Shown in pieces: positions 41,914-51,499 of a stretch of 64,000 nt of DNA. Where the stretch lies: NCBI RefSeq assembly GCF_016864015.1, contig NZ_CP045067.1, forward strand, positions 2,428,001-2,492,000, read 5' to 3'. The notes beneath the pieces were generated by a model that ran no database searches, was not told where the DNA came from, and was given only the letters and a program-made list of their open reading frames with translations. Every line of letters starts with the position of its first letter. Position 1 is the first letter of the stretch. Source of the DNA: Lacinutrix sp. WUR7 (lineage in GTDB: Bacteria > Bacteroidota > Bacteroidia > Flavobacteriales > Flavobacteriaceae). The position numbers and the translations under genes are program-made.

Positions 41914-41949
41914 TAAAAAAAGGAACCTTATTTGAAAAATAAGGCTCCT
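41914..41949 (-). terminator. Terminator of the 687-residue protein gene
   Basis: On the minus strand AGGAGCCTTATTT-TTC-AAATAAGGTTCCT forms a stem with one mismatch, followed by seven T. It lies about 50 bases after the stop codon at 41998 and separates this gene from the next one. Confidence 0.85.
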
Positions 41950-41997
41950 AAATATATGATAAAATATTAGATTAATAAAGAATACTTAAACTATACG

Positions 41998-44061
41998 TTA
42001 TTTGTTAAGGTATACCCAACCTATATATCTTTGTTTCGAAGCATTGGCATCGTTAAGGTGTAATACATAAAAGTAAGTTCCTACCGGGAGTGTTTTATCT
42101 GTACTTAAAAGACCTTTATTCGCTTTTCCGTACCATTTATTATCGTTGTTTCCTTTGAAAATAAGGGATCCGTAACGGTTATAAATTTCTAGACTATGAT
42201 TTGTGTAGGTGTCATAAAGTCCTTGAATATTAAACCATTCGTTAATTCCGTCTCCATTTGGAGAAAATCCGTTAGGAATTACTATGGCATCCAGATTAAC
42301 AAGAACCTCAAAAGAAATAGATTTAGAAACACAACCATTTTCATCTTGAACCTCTAAGGTGTGAAGGCCATTAGCAAGATCTGTGAAGGTTGGATTTTCT
42401 TGAGAAGCACCAGAATCTACAATGTAAATATAGTTTATGCTAATATCTGTCATGTTTACTGTTATCGTGTTATCAACGATGGTAATGTTTGAAAGTGATA
42501 AATCAAAATCAATAGGTATTCCAGTTATTACCCAGCTACATGTTGTATTATTGAATGTAGTAGTTTCCCAACATGCTAAACCTGTAGGCATAGGATCTTG
42601 CGTTCCAGTGACTTCCCAAGCACATGTTGTATTATTGAATGTTGTAGTTTCCCAACAAGCTAAACCAGTAGGCATAGGGGCTTGCGTTCCAGTAACTTCC
42701 CAAGCACATGTTGTATTATTGAATGTTGTAGTTTCCCAACATGCTAAACCAGTAGGGATTGGGTCTTGGGTTCCAGTGACTTCCCAAGCACAAGTTGTAG
42801 TGTTGAATGTAGCAGTTTCCCAACATGCTAAACCTGTTGGTATTGGATCTTGCGTACCAGTTATTATCCAATCACACGTTGTGCTATTAAATGTAGCAGT
42901 CTGCCAACACTCTAATGTTGGTGGATTAATCACATTAATTTCTAATTGGGCTGCATTGGTTATCAGCGTACAAGAAGGTGAAGTGATTTCGCAATAATAT
43001 TGGTTATTATCAAAACTAACAGGAACATTATTAAGGGTTAATGTACCCGTTGTAGCGCCTGAATAATTCGTGTTATTGGTTACGTTTACCCAGTTTCCGG
43101 AAGCGTTAAGTGTTTTCCATTGGTATGAAAATGTTCCAGAATCCTCAGAAGCTGTAAAAGTAGTTGATCCATTTTCACAAATAGATTGTGACGTTGGATG
43201 TGTAATATTTGGTGTGTTATCTGGAATGGCATCAGCAGTATGTACACCTAAATCGGAACAATCTTCTTGAGAGCTTATAGACCAATCATTGCTATCATAC
43301 GTGGTTTGTGGAATGGTAGCGTCTGCATTTCTGATAATACTATAACCTCTTTCGTTTGGTGCATGCACATTATCTATGATGACGCTATTTTTTAAAAGTT
43401 CAAATTCATCATTGTCATTAATTCCTGTGGGAATATTAAAATCTACACTTAATGAAGGACAATCAGAACCACTACTTCCCATTTGAATAATAAAAGTACT
43501 CAAAGGAGCTATCGTTCCTGTGATATTATTAAAGATATTATTTGGAGCAGTATTTCCAATATCACCATATCTCACAATCTCATAGATGTTATCAATAACT
43601 ACAGGAGCATTGGTAGGGTTATACAATTCTATAACGGCGTAATCTCCAGAAACAGCATCATAAATTTCTGAAATATAAATTTCTGCAGTAGTACATTCTG
43701 AAGCTAACAACGTGAAGTTTGACGTAGATGTTCCTGTGCAGCCTCCAGTACTTATGATAGAAATAGTAGCAGAAGCACTAGTTCCCGCAGGAATAAAAGC
43801 GGTTATTTCTGTATCTGAAATAATATTAAAAGTAGTGTTTATTCCTCCAAATGCTACCGTATTTGCAGTGCTGAAATTACTTCCAGTAATGGTTATTAAT
43901 GTATTTTCTGGTCCTGAAGAAGGAGAAAAAGAGGTAATAACAGCAGCAGGGCATTCTGTTGTTTTATTTATGTTTTTAACAAGATTGGTATTGCTTGATG
44001 TACTAGTAATAGTAAATAATAAAAGAGCAATAGAACAGAATAGGGTAATAGTTTTTTTCAT
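41998..44061 (-). CDS. T9SS type B surface protein, paralogue with five two-cysteine repeats
   Basis: The 687-residue protein has the same order as its downstream neighbour: signal peptide, IPT/TIG (AVITSFSPSSGPENTLITITG), lamin-tail-like domain (EIYISEIYDAVSGDYAVIELYNPTN), Ig-like domain and five CWETTTFNNTTCAWEVTGTQ units. The type B sorting domain is of the other subtype in this cluster: IPNGFSPNGDGINEWFNIQG, IYNRYGSLIF, GTYFYVLHLND, GWVYLNK. Identical N-terminal architecture with a different C-terminal signal points to recombination between cluster members. It is probably a surface adhesin. A good promoter precedes it and a strong terminator follows. Confidence 0.9.
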   Translation of the reverse strand: MKKTITLFCSIALLLFTITSTSSNTNLVKNINKTTECPAAVITSFSPSSGPENTLITITGSNFSTANTVAFGGINTTFNIISDTEITAFIPAGTSASATISIISTGGCTGTSTSNFTLLASECTTAEIYISEIYDAVSGDYAVIELYNPTNAPVVIDNIYEIVRYGDIGNTAPNNIFNNITGTIAPLSTFIIQMGSSGSDCPSLSVDFNIPTGINDNDEFELLKNSVIIDNVHAPNERGYSIIRNADATIPQTTYDSNDWSISSQEDCSDLGVHTADAIPDNTPNITHPTSQSICENGSTTFTASEDSGTFSYQWKTLNASGNWVNVTNNTNYSGATTGTLTLNNVPVSFDNNQYYCEITSPSCTLITNAAQLEINVINPPTLECWQTATFNSTTCDWIITGTQDPIPTGLACWETATFNTTTCAWEVTGTQDPIPTGLACWETTTFNNTTCAWEVTGTQAPMPTGLACWETTTFNNTTCAWEVTGTQDPMPTGLACWETTTFNNTTCSWVITGIPIDFDLSLSNITIVDNTITVNMTDISINYIYIVDSGASQENPTFTDLANGLHTLEVQDENGCVSKSISFEVLVNLDAIVIPNGFSPNGDGINEWFNIQGLYDTYTNHSLEIYNRYGSLIFKGNNDNKWYGKANKGLLSTDKTLPVGTYFYVLHLNDANASKQRYIGWVYLNK
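42515..42915 (-). repeat. Five tandem 84-base units encoding the two-cysteine repeat
   Basis: Units encode LACWETTTFNNTTCAWEVTG and spacers TQDPMPTG, TQDPIPTG or TQAPMPTG. They align directly with the 11-unit array in the neighbouring gene, and the shared spacer TQDPMPTG indicates sequence exchange or common recent origin. Confidence 0.88.
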
Positions 44062-44080
44062 TAATTAGTTTTAAGGGTGG

Positions 44081-44108
44081 TAAAAATAATAAAAAATATA
44101 ATAGTCAA
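44081..44108 (-). promoter_or_regulatory. Promoter of the 687-residue protein gene
   Basis: On the minus strand TTG (44108-44106), 17 bases, then TATTTTTA (44088-44081), seven of eight matches to the -7 consensus. The start codon lies 20 bases later. Confidence 0.5.
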
Positions 44109-44131
44109 TAGAGTGCAATTATAAACAATAA

Positions 44132-46459
44132 TTAGCGTACTAAAGCAAAATGTCCTCGGTAGGTTTTTCCGTTAGAAAAACTAACTACAAACCAATAATC
44201 TGACGACGGTAAATTTTCGCCGTTAAATGTACCATTAAAACCTTGACTTTGTGGACTTACTTGTTTTAAAAGTTTACCATACCTATCAAAAATTTGAATA
44301 ATCATGGTTGCTTTAAAATCTAAATCGACACCTAATGGCATCCAAGTTTCATTGTAATAATCTCCATTTGGTGTGAAATACGTAGGGAAACCTAAAACGT
44401 AAATAACTTCTTTAGTTGTACCACAACCATTTTTATCTCGTATGTATGCGATATGTTCTCCTGCGGAAATATTAGTGAATATATTGCTGTCTTGGTATAT
44501 TCCATTACTATCGTCTAATGCAAATTCATAATCTCCAAATCCGGAAACAGTAAGATTAATGGTATTGTTTGGCGCCACGCCAGATACCGAAACAGATTCT
44601 ACAAAGGCTGTATCTTTAGGTTCGACAATAATATCTCTAGTTGCAGAACAACCATCTGGATGTGTTACTATTACCGTATATGTTCCAGTTTCATTAATGT
44701 TTATGGTTTCGGTTGTAAATGTTATAGTGTTGTTATTGAATAGCCATTGGTAAGTGAAATCTCCAGGAGCACCAATTAACAGTCCGGCTTCTAATGGGAT
44801 GGTGTTTGGGTAATTATTTAAACAGTAGTTTGTGGTTTCATCTTCTAAAAGGATAGGAGTGTATTTCATCGATAGCATTACTGTGCTAATAGCAAAACAA
44901 CTGCTTCCGTTGGTGATACGGACATAAATGGTTTCTGTATCTTGGATGATGTTGGTGTAGTTTCCGTTGATACTATTTATTTCCGCTTGTAAATCTGCTT
45001 CCGTAGGATAAAAAGTAATGCTAGATCCTGCAGGAACTTGTGTTTCAATTTGAGAGCGTAGTTGGTTTAAATCAAATTCGGTAAAACCATCTACAAGGAA
45101 ATTATCACATGCTGAAAATGGTGGAATAGTAACCACATTGTTTGAAATATCTAAAAGCAATTCCGCGACAGCGTAACAACCAAAATCATTTTCTACACGA
45201 GCAAAAACGGTTTGTAAAACCATAGTGTTTTCGAAAGCTGCTGCATTAGGAATTTCATCTATTTCGTCTTCTGCATCTATTTCAAAGAGATAAAAATTAG
45301 TGATAGTATCTCTGCTATCGGTGACCATATCTTGTTGCGCATCGAATAGGTTGTAGGTTGTGATTCCGTCTTGGTTTAAATCACAAGCAATTAATGTAGC
45401 GTCGTTAATAATAGGGTTTGTTGCGTATTCTACTGTAATTTCTCCAGAGGTTACGCAGGTAGTAGGATAGGTAATGGTAACGCTATAGGTACCAGCATCT
45501 AGAACGGTATAAGTGGGACTGGTCTCTCCTGCAATTGGTAAGCTGTTTTTAAACCAAGTATACCCTGTAGCTCCAGTTTGTGTAGCATCTAAATCTAAAG
45601 TTTCGTTTTCACATAAAGGATTTCTTGTAGCAAAAAGTCTATCTAAACCAAGATCAATATCGGATGTAAAACTTCCCGCTTCTAAAAAAACTGCGGAATC
45701 ATACCTATAGTTTTGCTCATCTGCAATTACTAGTTTAACATGATAAGTTACATTAGGGGTAATGGTTGCTGTGGCTGTAAGTATGGCTGTTTGTCCGTTA
45801 AAATTTATAGGAGCAGAAGCATCGTTCCAACCTCCAAAAAAAGTTTCATTAATTGGGTTGCAAGCACCTGGGATACCAGAATGCACAGTGGTTACTTTTA
45901 CAGGCGTATTGGTTCCTGGGACTAACGCTATATTGGTATAGTTTGTAGAGGTTGTTGGACGAATTAAAAAGCCAAACAAATCGGAATACTGACAGGTACT
46001 ATTATCTCCTTCTTGGTATTCTTCGGAAGCGAATAAATAACGAAAACTTATTTGGTTACTAAGCGATTGAAAATCGAATTCTAAAATGGTTGCGTTTATA
46101 GTATTGTTCTCGCTTAAAGCAGTTTCTAAATCTCTATCGCCAGACCATCCAGAAGCATTATCATCACTTAAGCTCGTATTTGGTCCTGGAACGTTAGATA
46201 ATCTTCCGGTACTTAAAACCAGTCCATTGCTTATGGGAAAGGTTGTTCCTGAAGCATCAAAATAACCATAACTTTGGTCTGTTCCATTAAAATTGCCACC
46301 TTCTACATTAGTAACAACAACATTACTAATACATTCGCTATTAATTAAAATGTCTTCAATAAGTTGTTGTGGGGTATAGGTATTGTTATCTACTTGTATG
46401 TTTTGTGAAAATAGCAAACAAGTAAAAAGTGATAATAAAACCGTAAAGCAATTCTTCAT
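44132..46459 (-). CDS. T9SS type B surface protein with choice-of-anchor L domain
   Basis: The 775-residue protein has a signal peptide (FTVLLSLFTCLLFSQ). A choice-of-anchor L domain (about 20-270) follows: TYTPQQLIEDILIN, YGYFDASGTTFPISNGLVLSTG, FRYLFASEEYQEGDNS, YHVKLVIADEQNYRYDSAVFLEAGSF. Then come an Ig-like segment, two copies of the cluster's approximately 95-residue module (LIACDLNQDGITTYNL... and FSACDNFLVDGFTEFDL...), further beta-sandwich segments and the type B sorting domain (YFTPNGDYYNETWMP, FDRYGKLLKQVSP, GHFALVR). It is likely surface-exposed. It is paralogous to the following 1622-residue protein, which has eleven modules. The -7 box TATATTTG lies at 46484-46477. Confidence 0.9.
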   Translation of the reverse strand: MKNCFTVLLSLFTCLLFSQNIQVDNNTYTPQQLIEDILINSECISNVVVTNVEGGNFNGTDQSYGYFDASGTTFPISNGLVLSTGRLSNVPGPNTSLSDDNASGWSGDRDLETALSENNTINATILEFDFQSLSNQISFRYLFASEEYQEGDNSTCQYSDLFGFLIRPTTSTNYTNIALVPGTNTPVKVTTVHSGIPGACNPINETFFGGWNDASAPINFNGQTAILTATATITPNVTYHVKLVIADEQNYRYDSAVFLEAGSFTSDIDLGLDRLFATRNPLCENETLDLDATQTGATGYTWFKNSLPIAGETSPTYTVLDAGTYSVTITYPTTCVTSGEITVEYATNPIINDATLIACDLNQDGITTYNLFDAQQDMVTDSRDTITNFYLFEIDAEDEIDEIPNAAAFENTMVLQTVFARVENDFGCYAVAELLLDISNNVVTIPPFSACDNFLVDGFTEFDLNQLRSQIETQVPAGSSITFYPTEADLQAEINSINGNYTNIIQDTETIYVRITNGSSCFAISTVMLSMKYTPILLEDETTNYCLNNYPNTIPLEAGLLIGAPGDFTYQWLFNNNTITFTTETININETGTYTVIVTHPDGCSATRDIIVEPKDTAFVESVSVSGVAPNNTINLTVSGFGDYEFALDDSNGIYQDSNIFTNISAGEHIAYIRDKNGCGTTKEVIYVLGFPTYFTPNGDYYNETWMPLGVDLDFKATMIIQIFDRYGKLLKQVSPQSQGFNGTFNGENLPSSDYWFVVSFSNGKTYRGHFALVR

Positions 46460-46476
46460 TACATATAATTGGATTG

Positions 46477-46484
46477 CAAATATA
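46477..46484 (-). promoter_or_regulatory. -7 promoter box of the 775-residue protein gene
   Basis: On the minus strand TATATTTG is a perfect TAnnTTTG match 18 bases before the start codon. No convincing -33 box is seen. Confidence 0.4.
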
Positions 46485-46541
46485 AAGAAGTGTTAGGTTT
46501 TATAAGGAAAATGATATGTTAAAGAAATTTACGACCTGTAT

Positions 46542-49500
46542 TTATCGTTTAAGTGTAAAATTACCTTTTAATTCAAATTTCTTTCCATCTTGAATTACTT
46601 CGGCAAGAAACCAATAATCACTAGCTGGCATTTTTTGTCCTCTGTACGTTCCGTCCCAACCAGGAGAAGTGTGCGACAATGTTTTTAATAGTTTTCCATA
46701 TCTATCAAAAATATATACAATGGTTCCTGTAAGTTGGTTAACGCCTGTAATATGCCAAGTGTCATTATAACCATCGTTATTTGGTGTCATGAAAAGTGGT
46801 GTGTCAATAATTACAATTTCTTTAGTAGCAGAAGCACAGCCATTAGCATCTAAAACAGTAATAATATGCGGCCCAAGTGTTACATTATTAAAAAAGTTAG
46901 ATTCTTGTGCCGGACCATTATCTAGAATGTAGAAGTAATCACCAATACCACTAATGGTTACAGTAATATTATTTGGGTCTGAAAAATCTACTTGTTCGGT
47001 AAACTCAATAGTTGCTTGTTCTGACTCTATCACATTAAAAGTTGCAGAAGTTGGACAACCAAAATCTGTAGTAACGGTTACTGAATAACTTCCAATTTCT
47101 GTTATTTCAATTTCTGAAGTTGTAGCACCCGTAGACCAAGAATACGCATCACTACTAAAACCTGTATTCGCACTAACAATAAGCGGAAGACTTTCTAAAC
47201 ATATTGTTTGATCTTCAATTTCTACAACCGGTTTTCTCTCTACAATAGTATTAAAACTAGTGATGCTATAACATAAAGTGTTTTTGTTTTCAATACGAAT
47301 GTAAAAGGTTTGTCCGTTAAAAGCGTAGTAATTTAAATCGGTAATTTCGTTATCGTTGTCCATAGCTTCTTCTTCTAATTCAAAGTAAGAAACTGTATAA
47401 TCATTTGGATTTTGACTTCCTAAAACGATGGCTGTTTGTACCTCTAAATTAAAGAGTTGTATTTGGTCATAATCATCATCACAAGTTTGTAAGTCGGTTA
47501 ACGTATTTGTAATCGGACTACTATTTACATGCAAATTGAAAGACGAAGTAGAATAACAATGTGAATTTGTGTTTTCTGCTCTTACATAAATAGTGTCATT
47601 ATTTGTAGCATAGATATACGCATCGTTTGACGGATTTTGTGCATTTTGTGCATCAGTAAGATTGCTATAAAAAGTAACAGCAATATTGGTTACATCGTCT
47701 ATTAAAAAATCTATGGTATCGGAAAGGTTATAGGTTTTGTCAACATTATCACATGTTTCAAAAATGGAAACAGTATTAATACTAGGAGGAACGTCTACAA
47801 TTAATTCTATTGGCACAGCAACATAGCAGTTAGAAACCGTACTAGTAATTTTAATATATGCTGTTTGCGGATTGCTAGTATTGGTATAATTACTTGGGTT
47901 GTTAATTATATTGGTATGTGCTTCTGCATCGTTAAAAGAAGGATGGTAGGTTATTGCAATATCATCTTGTCTAACACCTAAAACATCTACTTCCACGTTT
48001 GTTAAATCGAAATTTATAAATCCGTCGGTATTTGTATCACATTTTTGTAAAGGACCTGTAGGGCTCACATTTGGTACTTGTATAATGTTTAATCCGAATT
48101 CTGAAATACCATGACAATACGTTCCGTTATCTATTCTAGCATAGATTTGTTGTGGGTTTTCTGTGTTTTCGTATTCTAGCGGAAGGCTGTTTTCTTCATT
48201 TTCAGCATCGTCAAAAGAAGTATAAAATGTAATGGTTAAATCTTCTGTGCTTGAAGCAGACATTTCCGCGACCTTTTCAGAAAAATCAAAAGTCTCTTTT
48301 CCATCATTTGCAATATCATCACAAACTATAAAATCTAAAGGTGCTGTGTATTCTGGAATTAATCCTACTTCAATTAAAAAAGAAGAGGTGTCAAAACAAT
48401 CATGATCCGAAATATTTTCTACTCTTATATATATTCTTTGCGGATTGGCTGTATTTTGATATATATCGTTTTTATCTATAATGCTTGTTGCTGTTCTGTC
48501 TATTGCATCTTGTGCGTTTTCAAAATATAAAACCTGTTTACCAGGTTGTCCATTTAAGATTTCAACATCTTTTTCATTAAAAATAAAATCTCCTGTTTGA
48601 TCTCCATCTGTTTCACAATGTCTAAAATTAGTAATTGTAGTAAAAAGAGGTTGTGTGTTTACTATTATTTCAAAAACAACAAGAGCGAAACAAGTGGTGA
48701 TGTTACTTTCTACTCGTGTATAAATGGTTTGCGTATTAGCATTGTATGCAGTCGTGTTAGTAATAGCACCTGTATTTGCATTTGCATTATTTTCGGAAGT
48801 GTGAAAAGTGATCGTTAAATCGGAAGTATTGCTTACTATTTCTCCAATTTTATCTTCTAGATTTACAATATACGAAGCATCATAATCGTCATCACAAATA
48901 ACAATATCAATTGGTTGCATAACCGTAGGAGCGGGAATCACTTGTATTTCTAACTCGGCAACATCATAACAGCCAGTGACAGTATTTCTAACTCGTGTAT
49001 ATACTATTTGCGGATTTGTTGTGTTTGTGTAAAAAGGAGGTAATGCGTTTTCATTATTATCGGCATTTTCTTCAGTTAAAAAATATTTTACAGCAGCATT
49101 TGCGATTCCAATACTTACATAATCGTTAAAATCTTCTAGAGAAATAGAGGTATAACCATCATCATCTGTATCGCAATAATCTACCGTATCTAATGGTTGA
49201 ATAATGGTTGCTGGATCAATAATTAGATTAATGTTTGAAAAATAAATACATTCAGGTGTTTCAATGGTAACATATAAAGTATGCGGATTCTCTGTTACTG
49301 TGTAAGGTACCGACTTGTCAATTTCATTTTGATCAGCGGTTTGGTCGTTTTCTGTTTCATAAAAAGTAACAGTAGCATCTTCTACATTATTTGCAATTAT
49401 ATTGCCAACAGCATCTAAATTGAATTCAACAATACCATCATTAGAAGCATCGTCACATTTGCTAAAATCTCTAATGGCAGTTCCAGATTGTAATAAGTTT

Positions 49501-51410
49501 GCATGTAGTTCTACTGTAGATATAGAAGCACAACCGGTAGCGTTACTTACTACTCTAATAAATACAATTTGTGTATTTGGTATTGTATTATTAAAATTTT
49601 GATAATTTGTAATTGGGTTATCTCCAGTTTGTGCATCAGCATACGTTACATGAAATGTAACGGTAACATCTGTTAAGCCTTCTAATACATCTGGAATTAT
49701 GGTGGATAAATCAAAAGAAGCTAAACCATCATCATCTGGCTCACATGCGTTAATTTGCTGTGCATCTGTGTTAATATCTGGGTTTTCTAAAACATTAATT
49801 ACCAGGGTTGTTGTACTCACGCAACCGGTAGAAGCATCTACAACACTGACAAAAAGTTGTTCTGTTGTATTGATATTTGTATACGGTAAAGGAATTATAT
49901 TTACTACATTGTCTGCATCGGTTTGCGAGTAATGATAGTTTACTGTGTATGCGGTGTTTCCTCCAGTAATTTCATCATTTTTATCCGAGAAGTCTATGGT
50001 TGTAAAACCATCTGAAGTTGCATCATCACAAACATCTAATTGTGTTGGGTCTGTAATTATAGGTAAAGGATTTACTACTAGATTAAATGTAGTAAATGCT
50101 AAACAACCATTATCTGTATCTTCAATTCTTACATGAATTATTTGCGGATTACTAGCGTTTACTATAGGAGTAGTTATTGGATTGTTTCCACTGTGTGCAT
50201 CTGTACTCAAGGTATAATAACTAATATTGTAATTTGATGGAGGTACCGAAGCCAAGACTTGTCCATGCATTGTAGAAAGATTAAAGGTTTCTTCTTCATC
50301 ATTACTAAGGTCATCACAAATTTCATAATCTGCAATATTTCCAGCAGATTGCTCTGAGCTTAATGTAACAAGAATTTCATCTGTTATCTCACAAACGCTG
50401 TCTCCAATAGGCATAGTAACGACCACTTGGTATAAACCAGATTGTGTCACGGTTTTTATATGTGGAGGTGTTTCGTTAGGAATTAACGTGCCATTTAAAA
50501 ACCATTCGTATGTTGCTAAAGAGTTATCCGTGTCGGCATCTATGGTAACCGAATCGGCACAAGTTGTAATATCTGCTCCTAAATCTACGGTTGCATTAAA
50601 ACTATTTCCTTCAATAAAAACAGCAGAATCATAATTCTGGTCATCTTGATCTGCAATAACTAATTTAATTTGGTATTGTACATTAGGAATAATGCTTGCT
50701 GTAGCAGAAAGTACGGTTGTTCGTCCGTTAAAGTTTGTATCTCCAATATTATAGCCATTAAAGTACATTTCGTTTTCTGCAGCACAATGACCAACAATTT
50801 CATCGTGTACGGTACTTGTGTTTACAGGAATGTTAGTTCCCGGTAGAACAGCAATGTTAGTATAAGTAGTTGTACCAACTTCTCTTAAAAGGAAAGCAAA
50901 ACCATCTGAGTATTCACAAGGATAGGTTGCGTAATATTCTTCGGAAGCTAAAATATAATTAAACTGAATTTGATTGGTAACTGAAATAAAATTGAATTCA
51001 ATAGATGTTGCATTTAAGGTATTCGAAATACCAAGAGCAGTTTCTATATCTGGATCGGTAGCCCAAGAGCTTTCCCCATCATGCATGTTATTTGCATTTG
51101 TGGAATTACCAGCAGAAGTAGCATTTCCTGTAGATAATAGAATTCCATTTTCAAAAGGAAAATTGGAAGTACCTTTTTCAAAATAACCATAACTAGTTAA
51201 TCCATTTACACTTCCGTTTACGTTAGAAACTATATTGGAAACTTCAACACAACCTTGAATTAAACTATTTTCAATAAGTTGTTGTGGTGTTTGTGAATTA
51301 TCTATGGAAATTTGTTGCGAGAATGAATCCTGCATAAAACTGATGCCTATTAAAATACACGTAAGTACTAGCTTTAGTGGAGGGTTTGTGTTTATTTGGC
51401 TCTTTTTCAA
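46542..51410 (-). CDS. Giant T9SS type B surface protein with 11 repeat modules
   Basis: The 1622-residue protein has a signal peptide (LKLVLTCILIGISFMQDSFSQ) and a choice-of-anchor L domain (about 33-275: TPQQLIENSLIQGCVEVSNIV, YNYILASEEYYATYPCEYSDGFAF in part). An Ig-like segment is followed by eleven consecutive modules of about 95 residues (about 350-1395), each opening with a CDD or CDxxxDG segment and closing with NPQxIYVRxxN...CY. A type B sorting domain ends the protein (LFMTPNNDGYNDTWHITG, FDRYGKLLKTL, GNFTLKR). The acidic CDDxxxDG segments could bind calcium. The start is TTG at 51410: an in-frame TGA lies just upstream and no ATG lies before the signal peptide. A strong promoter precedes it. 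Confidence 0.92.
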   Translation of the reverse strand: MKKSQINTNPPLKLVLTCILIGISFMQDSFSQQISIDNSQTPQQLIENSLIQGCVEVSNIVSNVNGSVNGLTSYGYFEKGTSNFPFENGILLSTGNATSAGNSTNANNMHDGESSWATDPDIETALGISNTLNATSIEFNFISVTNQIQFNYILASEEYYATYPCEYSDGFAFLLREVGTTTYTNIAVLPGTNIPVNTSTVHDEIVGHCAAENEMYFNGYNIGDTNFNGRTTVLSATASIIPNVQYQIKLVIADQDDQNYDSAVFIEGNSFNATVDLGADITTCADSVTIDADTDNSLATYEWFLNGTLIPNETPPHIKTVTQSGLYQVVVTMPIGDSVCEITDEILVTLSSEQSAGNIADYEICDDLSNDEEETFNLSTMHGQVLASVPPSNYNISYYTLSTDAHSGNNPITTPIVNASNPQIIHVRIEDTDNGCLAFTTFNLVVNPLPIITDPTQLDVCDDATSDGFTTIDFSDKNDEITGGNTAYTVNYHYSQTDADNVVNIIPLPYTNINTTEQLFVSVVDASTGCVSTTTLVINVLENPDINTDAQQINACEPDDDGLASFDLSTIIPDVLEGLTDVTVTFHVTYADAQTGDNPITNYQNFNNTIPNTQIVFIRVVSNATGCASISTVELHANLLQSGTAIRDFSKCDDASNDGIVEFNLDAVGNIIANNVEDATVTFYETENDQTADQNEIDKSVPYTVTENPHTLYVTIETPECIYFSNINLIIDPATIIQPLDTVDYCDTDDDGYTSISLEDFNDYVSIGIANAAVKYFLTEENADNNENALPPFYTNTTNPQIVYTRVRNTVTGCYDVAELEIQVIPAPTVMQPIDIVICDDDYDASYIVNLEDKIGEIVSNTSDLTITFHTSENNANANTGAITNTTAYNANTQTIYTRVESNITTCFALVVFEIIVNTQPLFTTITNFRHCETDGDQTGDFIFNEKDVEILNGQPGKQVLYFENAQDAIDRTATSIIDKNDIYQNTANPQRIYIRVENISDHDCFDTSSFLIEVGLIPEYTAPLDFIVCDDIANDGKETFDFSEKVAEMSASSTEDLTITFYTSFDDAENEENSLPLEYENTENPQQIYARIDNGTYCHGISEFGLNIIQVPNVSPTGPLQKCDTNTDGFINFDLTNVEVDVLGVRQDDIAITYHPSFNDAEAHTNIINNPSNYTNTSNPQTAYIKITSTVSNCYVAVPIELIVDVPPSINTVSIFETCDNVDKTYNLSDTIDFLIDDVTNIAVTFYSNLTDAQNAQNPSNDAYIYATNNDTIYVRAENTNSHCYSTSSFNLHVNSSPITNTLTDLQTCDDDYDQIQLFNLEVQTAIVLGSQNPNDYTVSYFELEEEAMDNDNEITDLNYYAFNGQTFYIRIENKNTLCYSITSFNTIVERKPVVEIEDQTICLESLPLIVSANTGFSSDAYSWSTGATTSEIEITEIGSYSVTVTTDFGCPTSATFNVIESEQATIEFTEQVDFSDPNNITVTISGIGDYFYILDNGPAQESNFFNNVTLGPHIITVLDANGCASATKEIVIIDTPLFMTPNNDGYNDTWHITGVNQLTGTIVYIFDRYGKLLKTLSHTSPGWDGTYRGQKMPASDYWFLAEVIQDGKKFELKGNFTLKR
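47235..50360 (-). repeat. Eleven tandem modules of about 95 codons
   Basis: Module openings read, for example, YEICDDLSND, LDVCDDATSDG, INACEPDDDG, FSKCDDASNDG, VDYCDTDDDG, IVICDDDYDA, FRHCETDGDQ, FIVCDDIANDG, LQKCDTNTDG, FETCDNVDK and LQTCDDDYDQ. Each has a mid-section with YHxSxxDAxxxxN and a closing strand pair. DNA identity between modules is low, so the expansion is older than that of the two-cysteine arrays. Confidence 0.88.
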
Positions 51411-51435
51411 TTTATTGGACTTTAATTCTAGAGGT

Positions 51436-51467
51436 CAAAAATACACTAAAATTAGATTAAACGCAAA
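51436..51467 (-). promoter_or_regulatory. Consensus promoter of the 1622-residue protein gene
   Basis: On the minus strand TTTG (51467-51464), 20 bases, TATTTTTG (51443-51436): both boxes match the Bacteroidota housekeeping consensus perfectly at optimal spacing. The TTG start codon lies 26 bases after the -7 box. It is the best promoter in the cluster. Confidence 0.75.
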
Positions 51468-51499
51468 TAAAATCGATGAAATACCTGTCATTGAATTCA

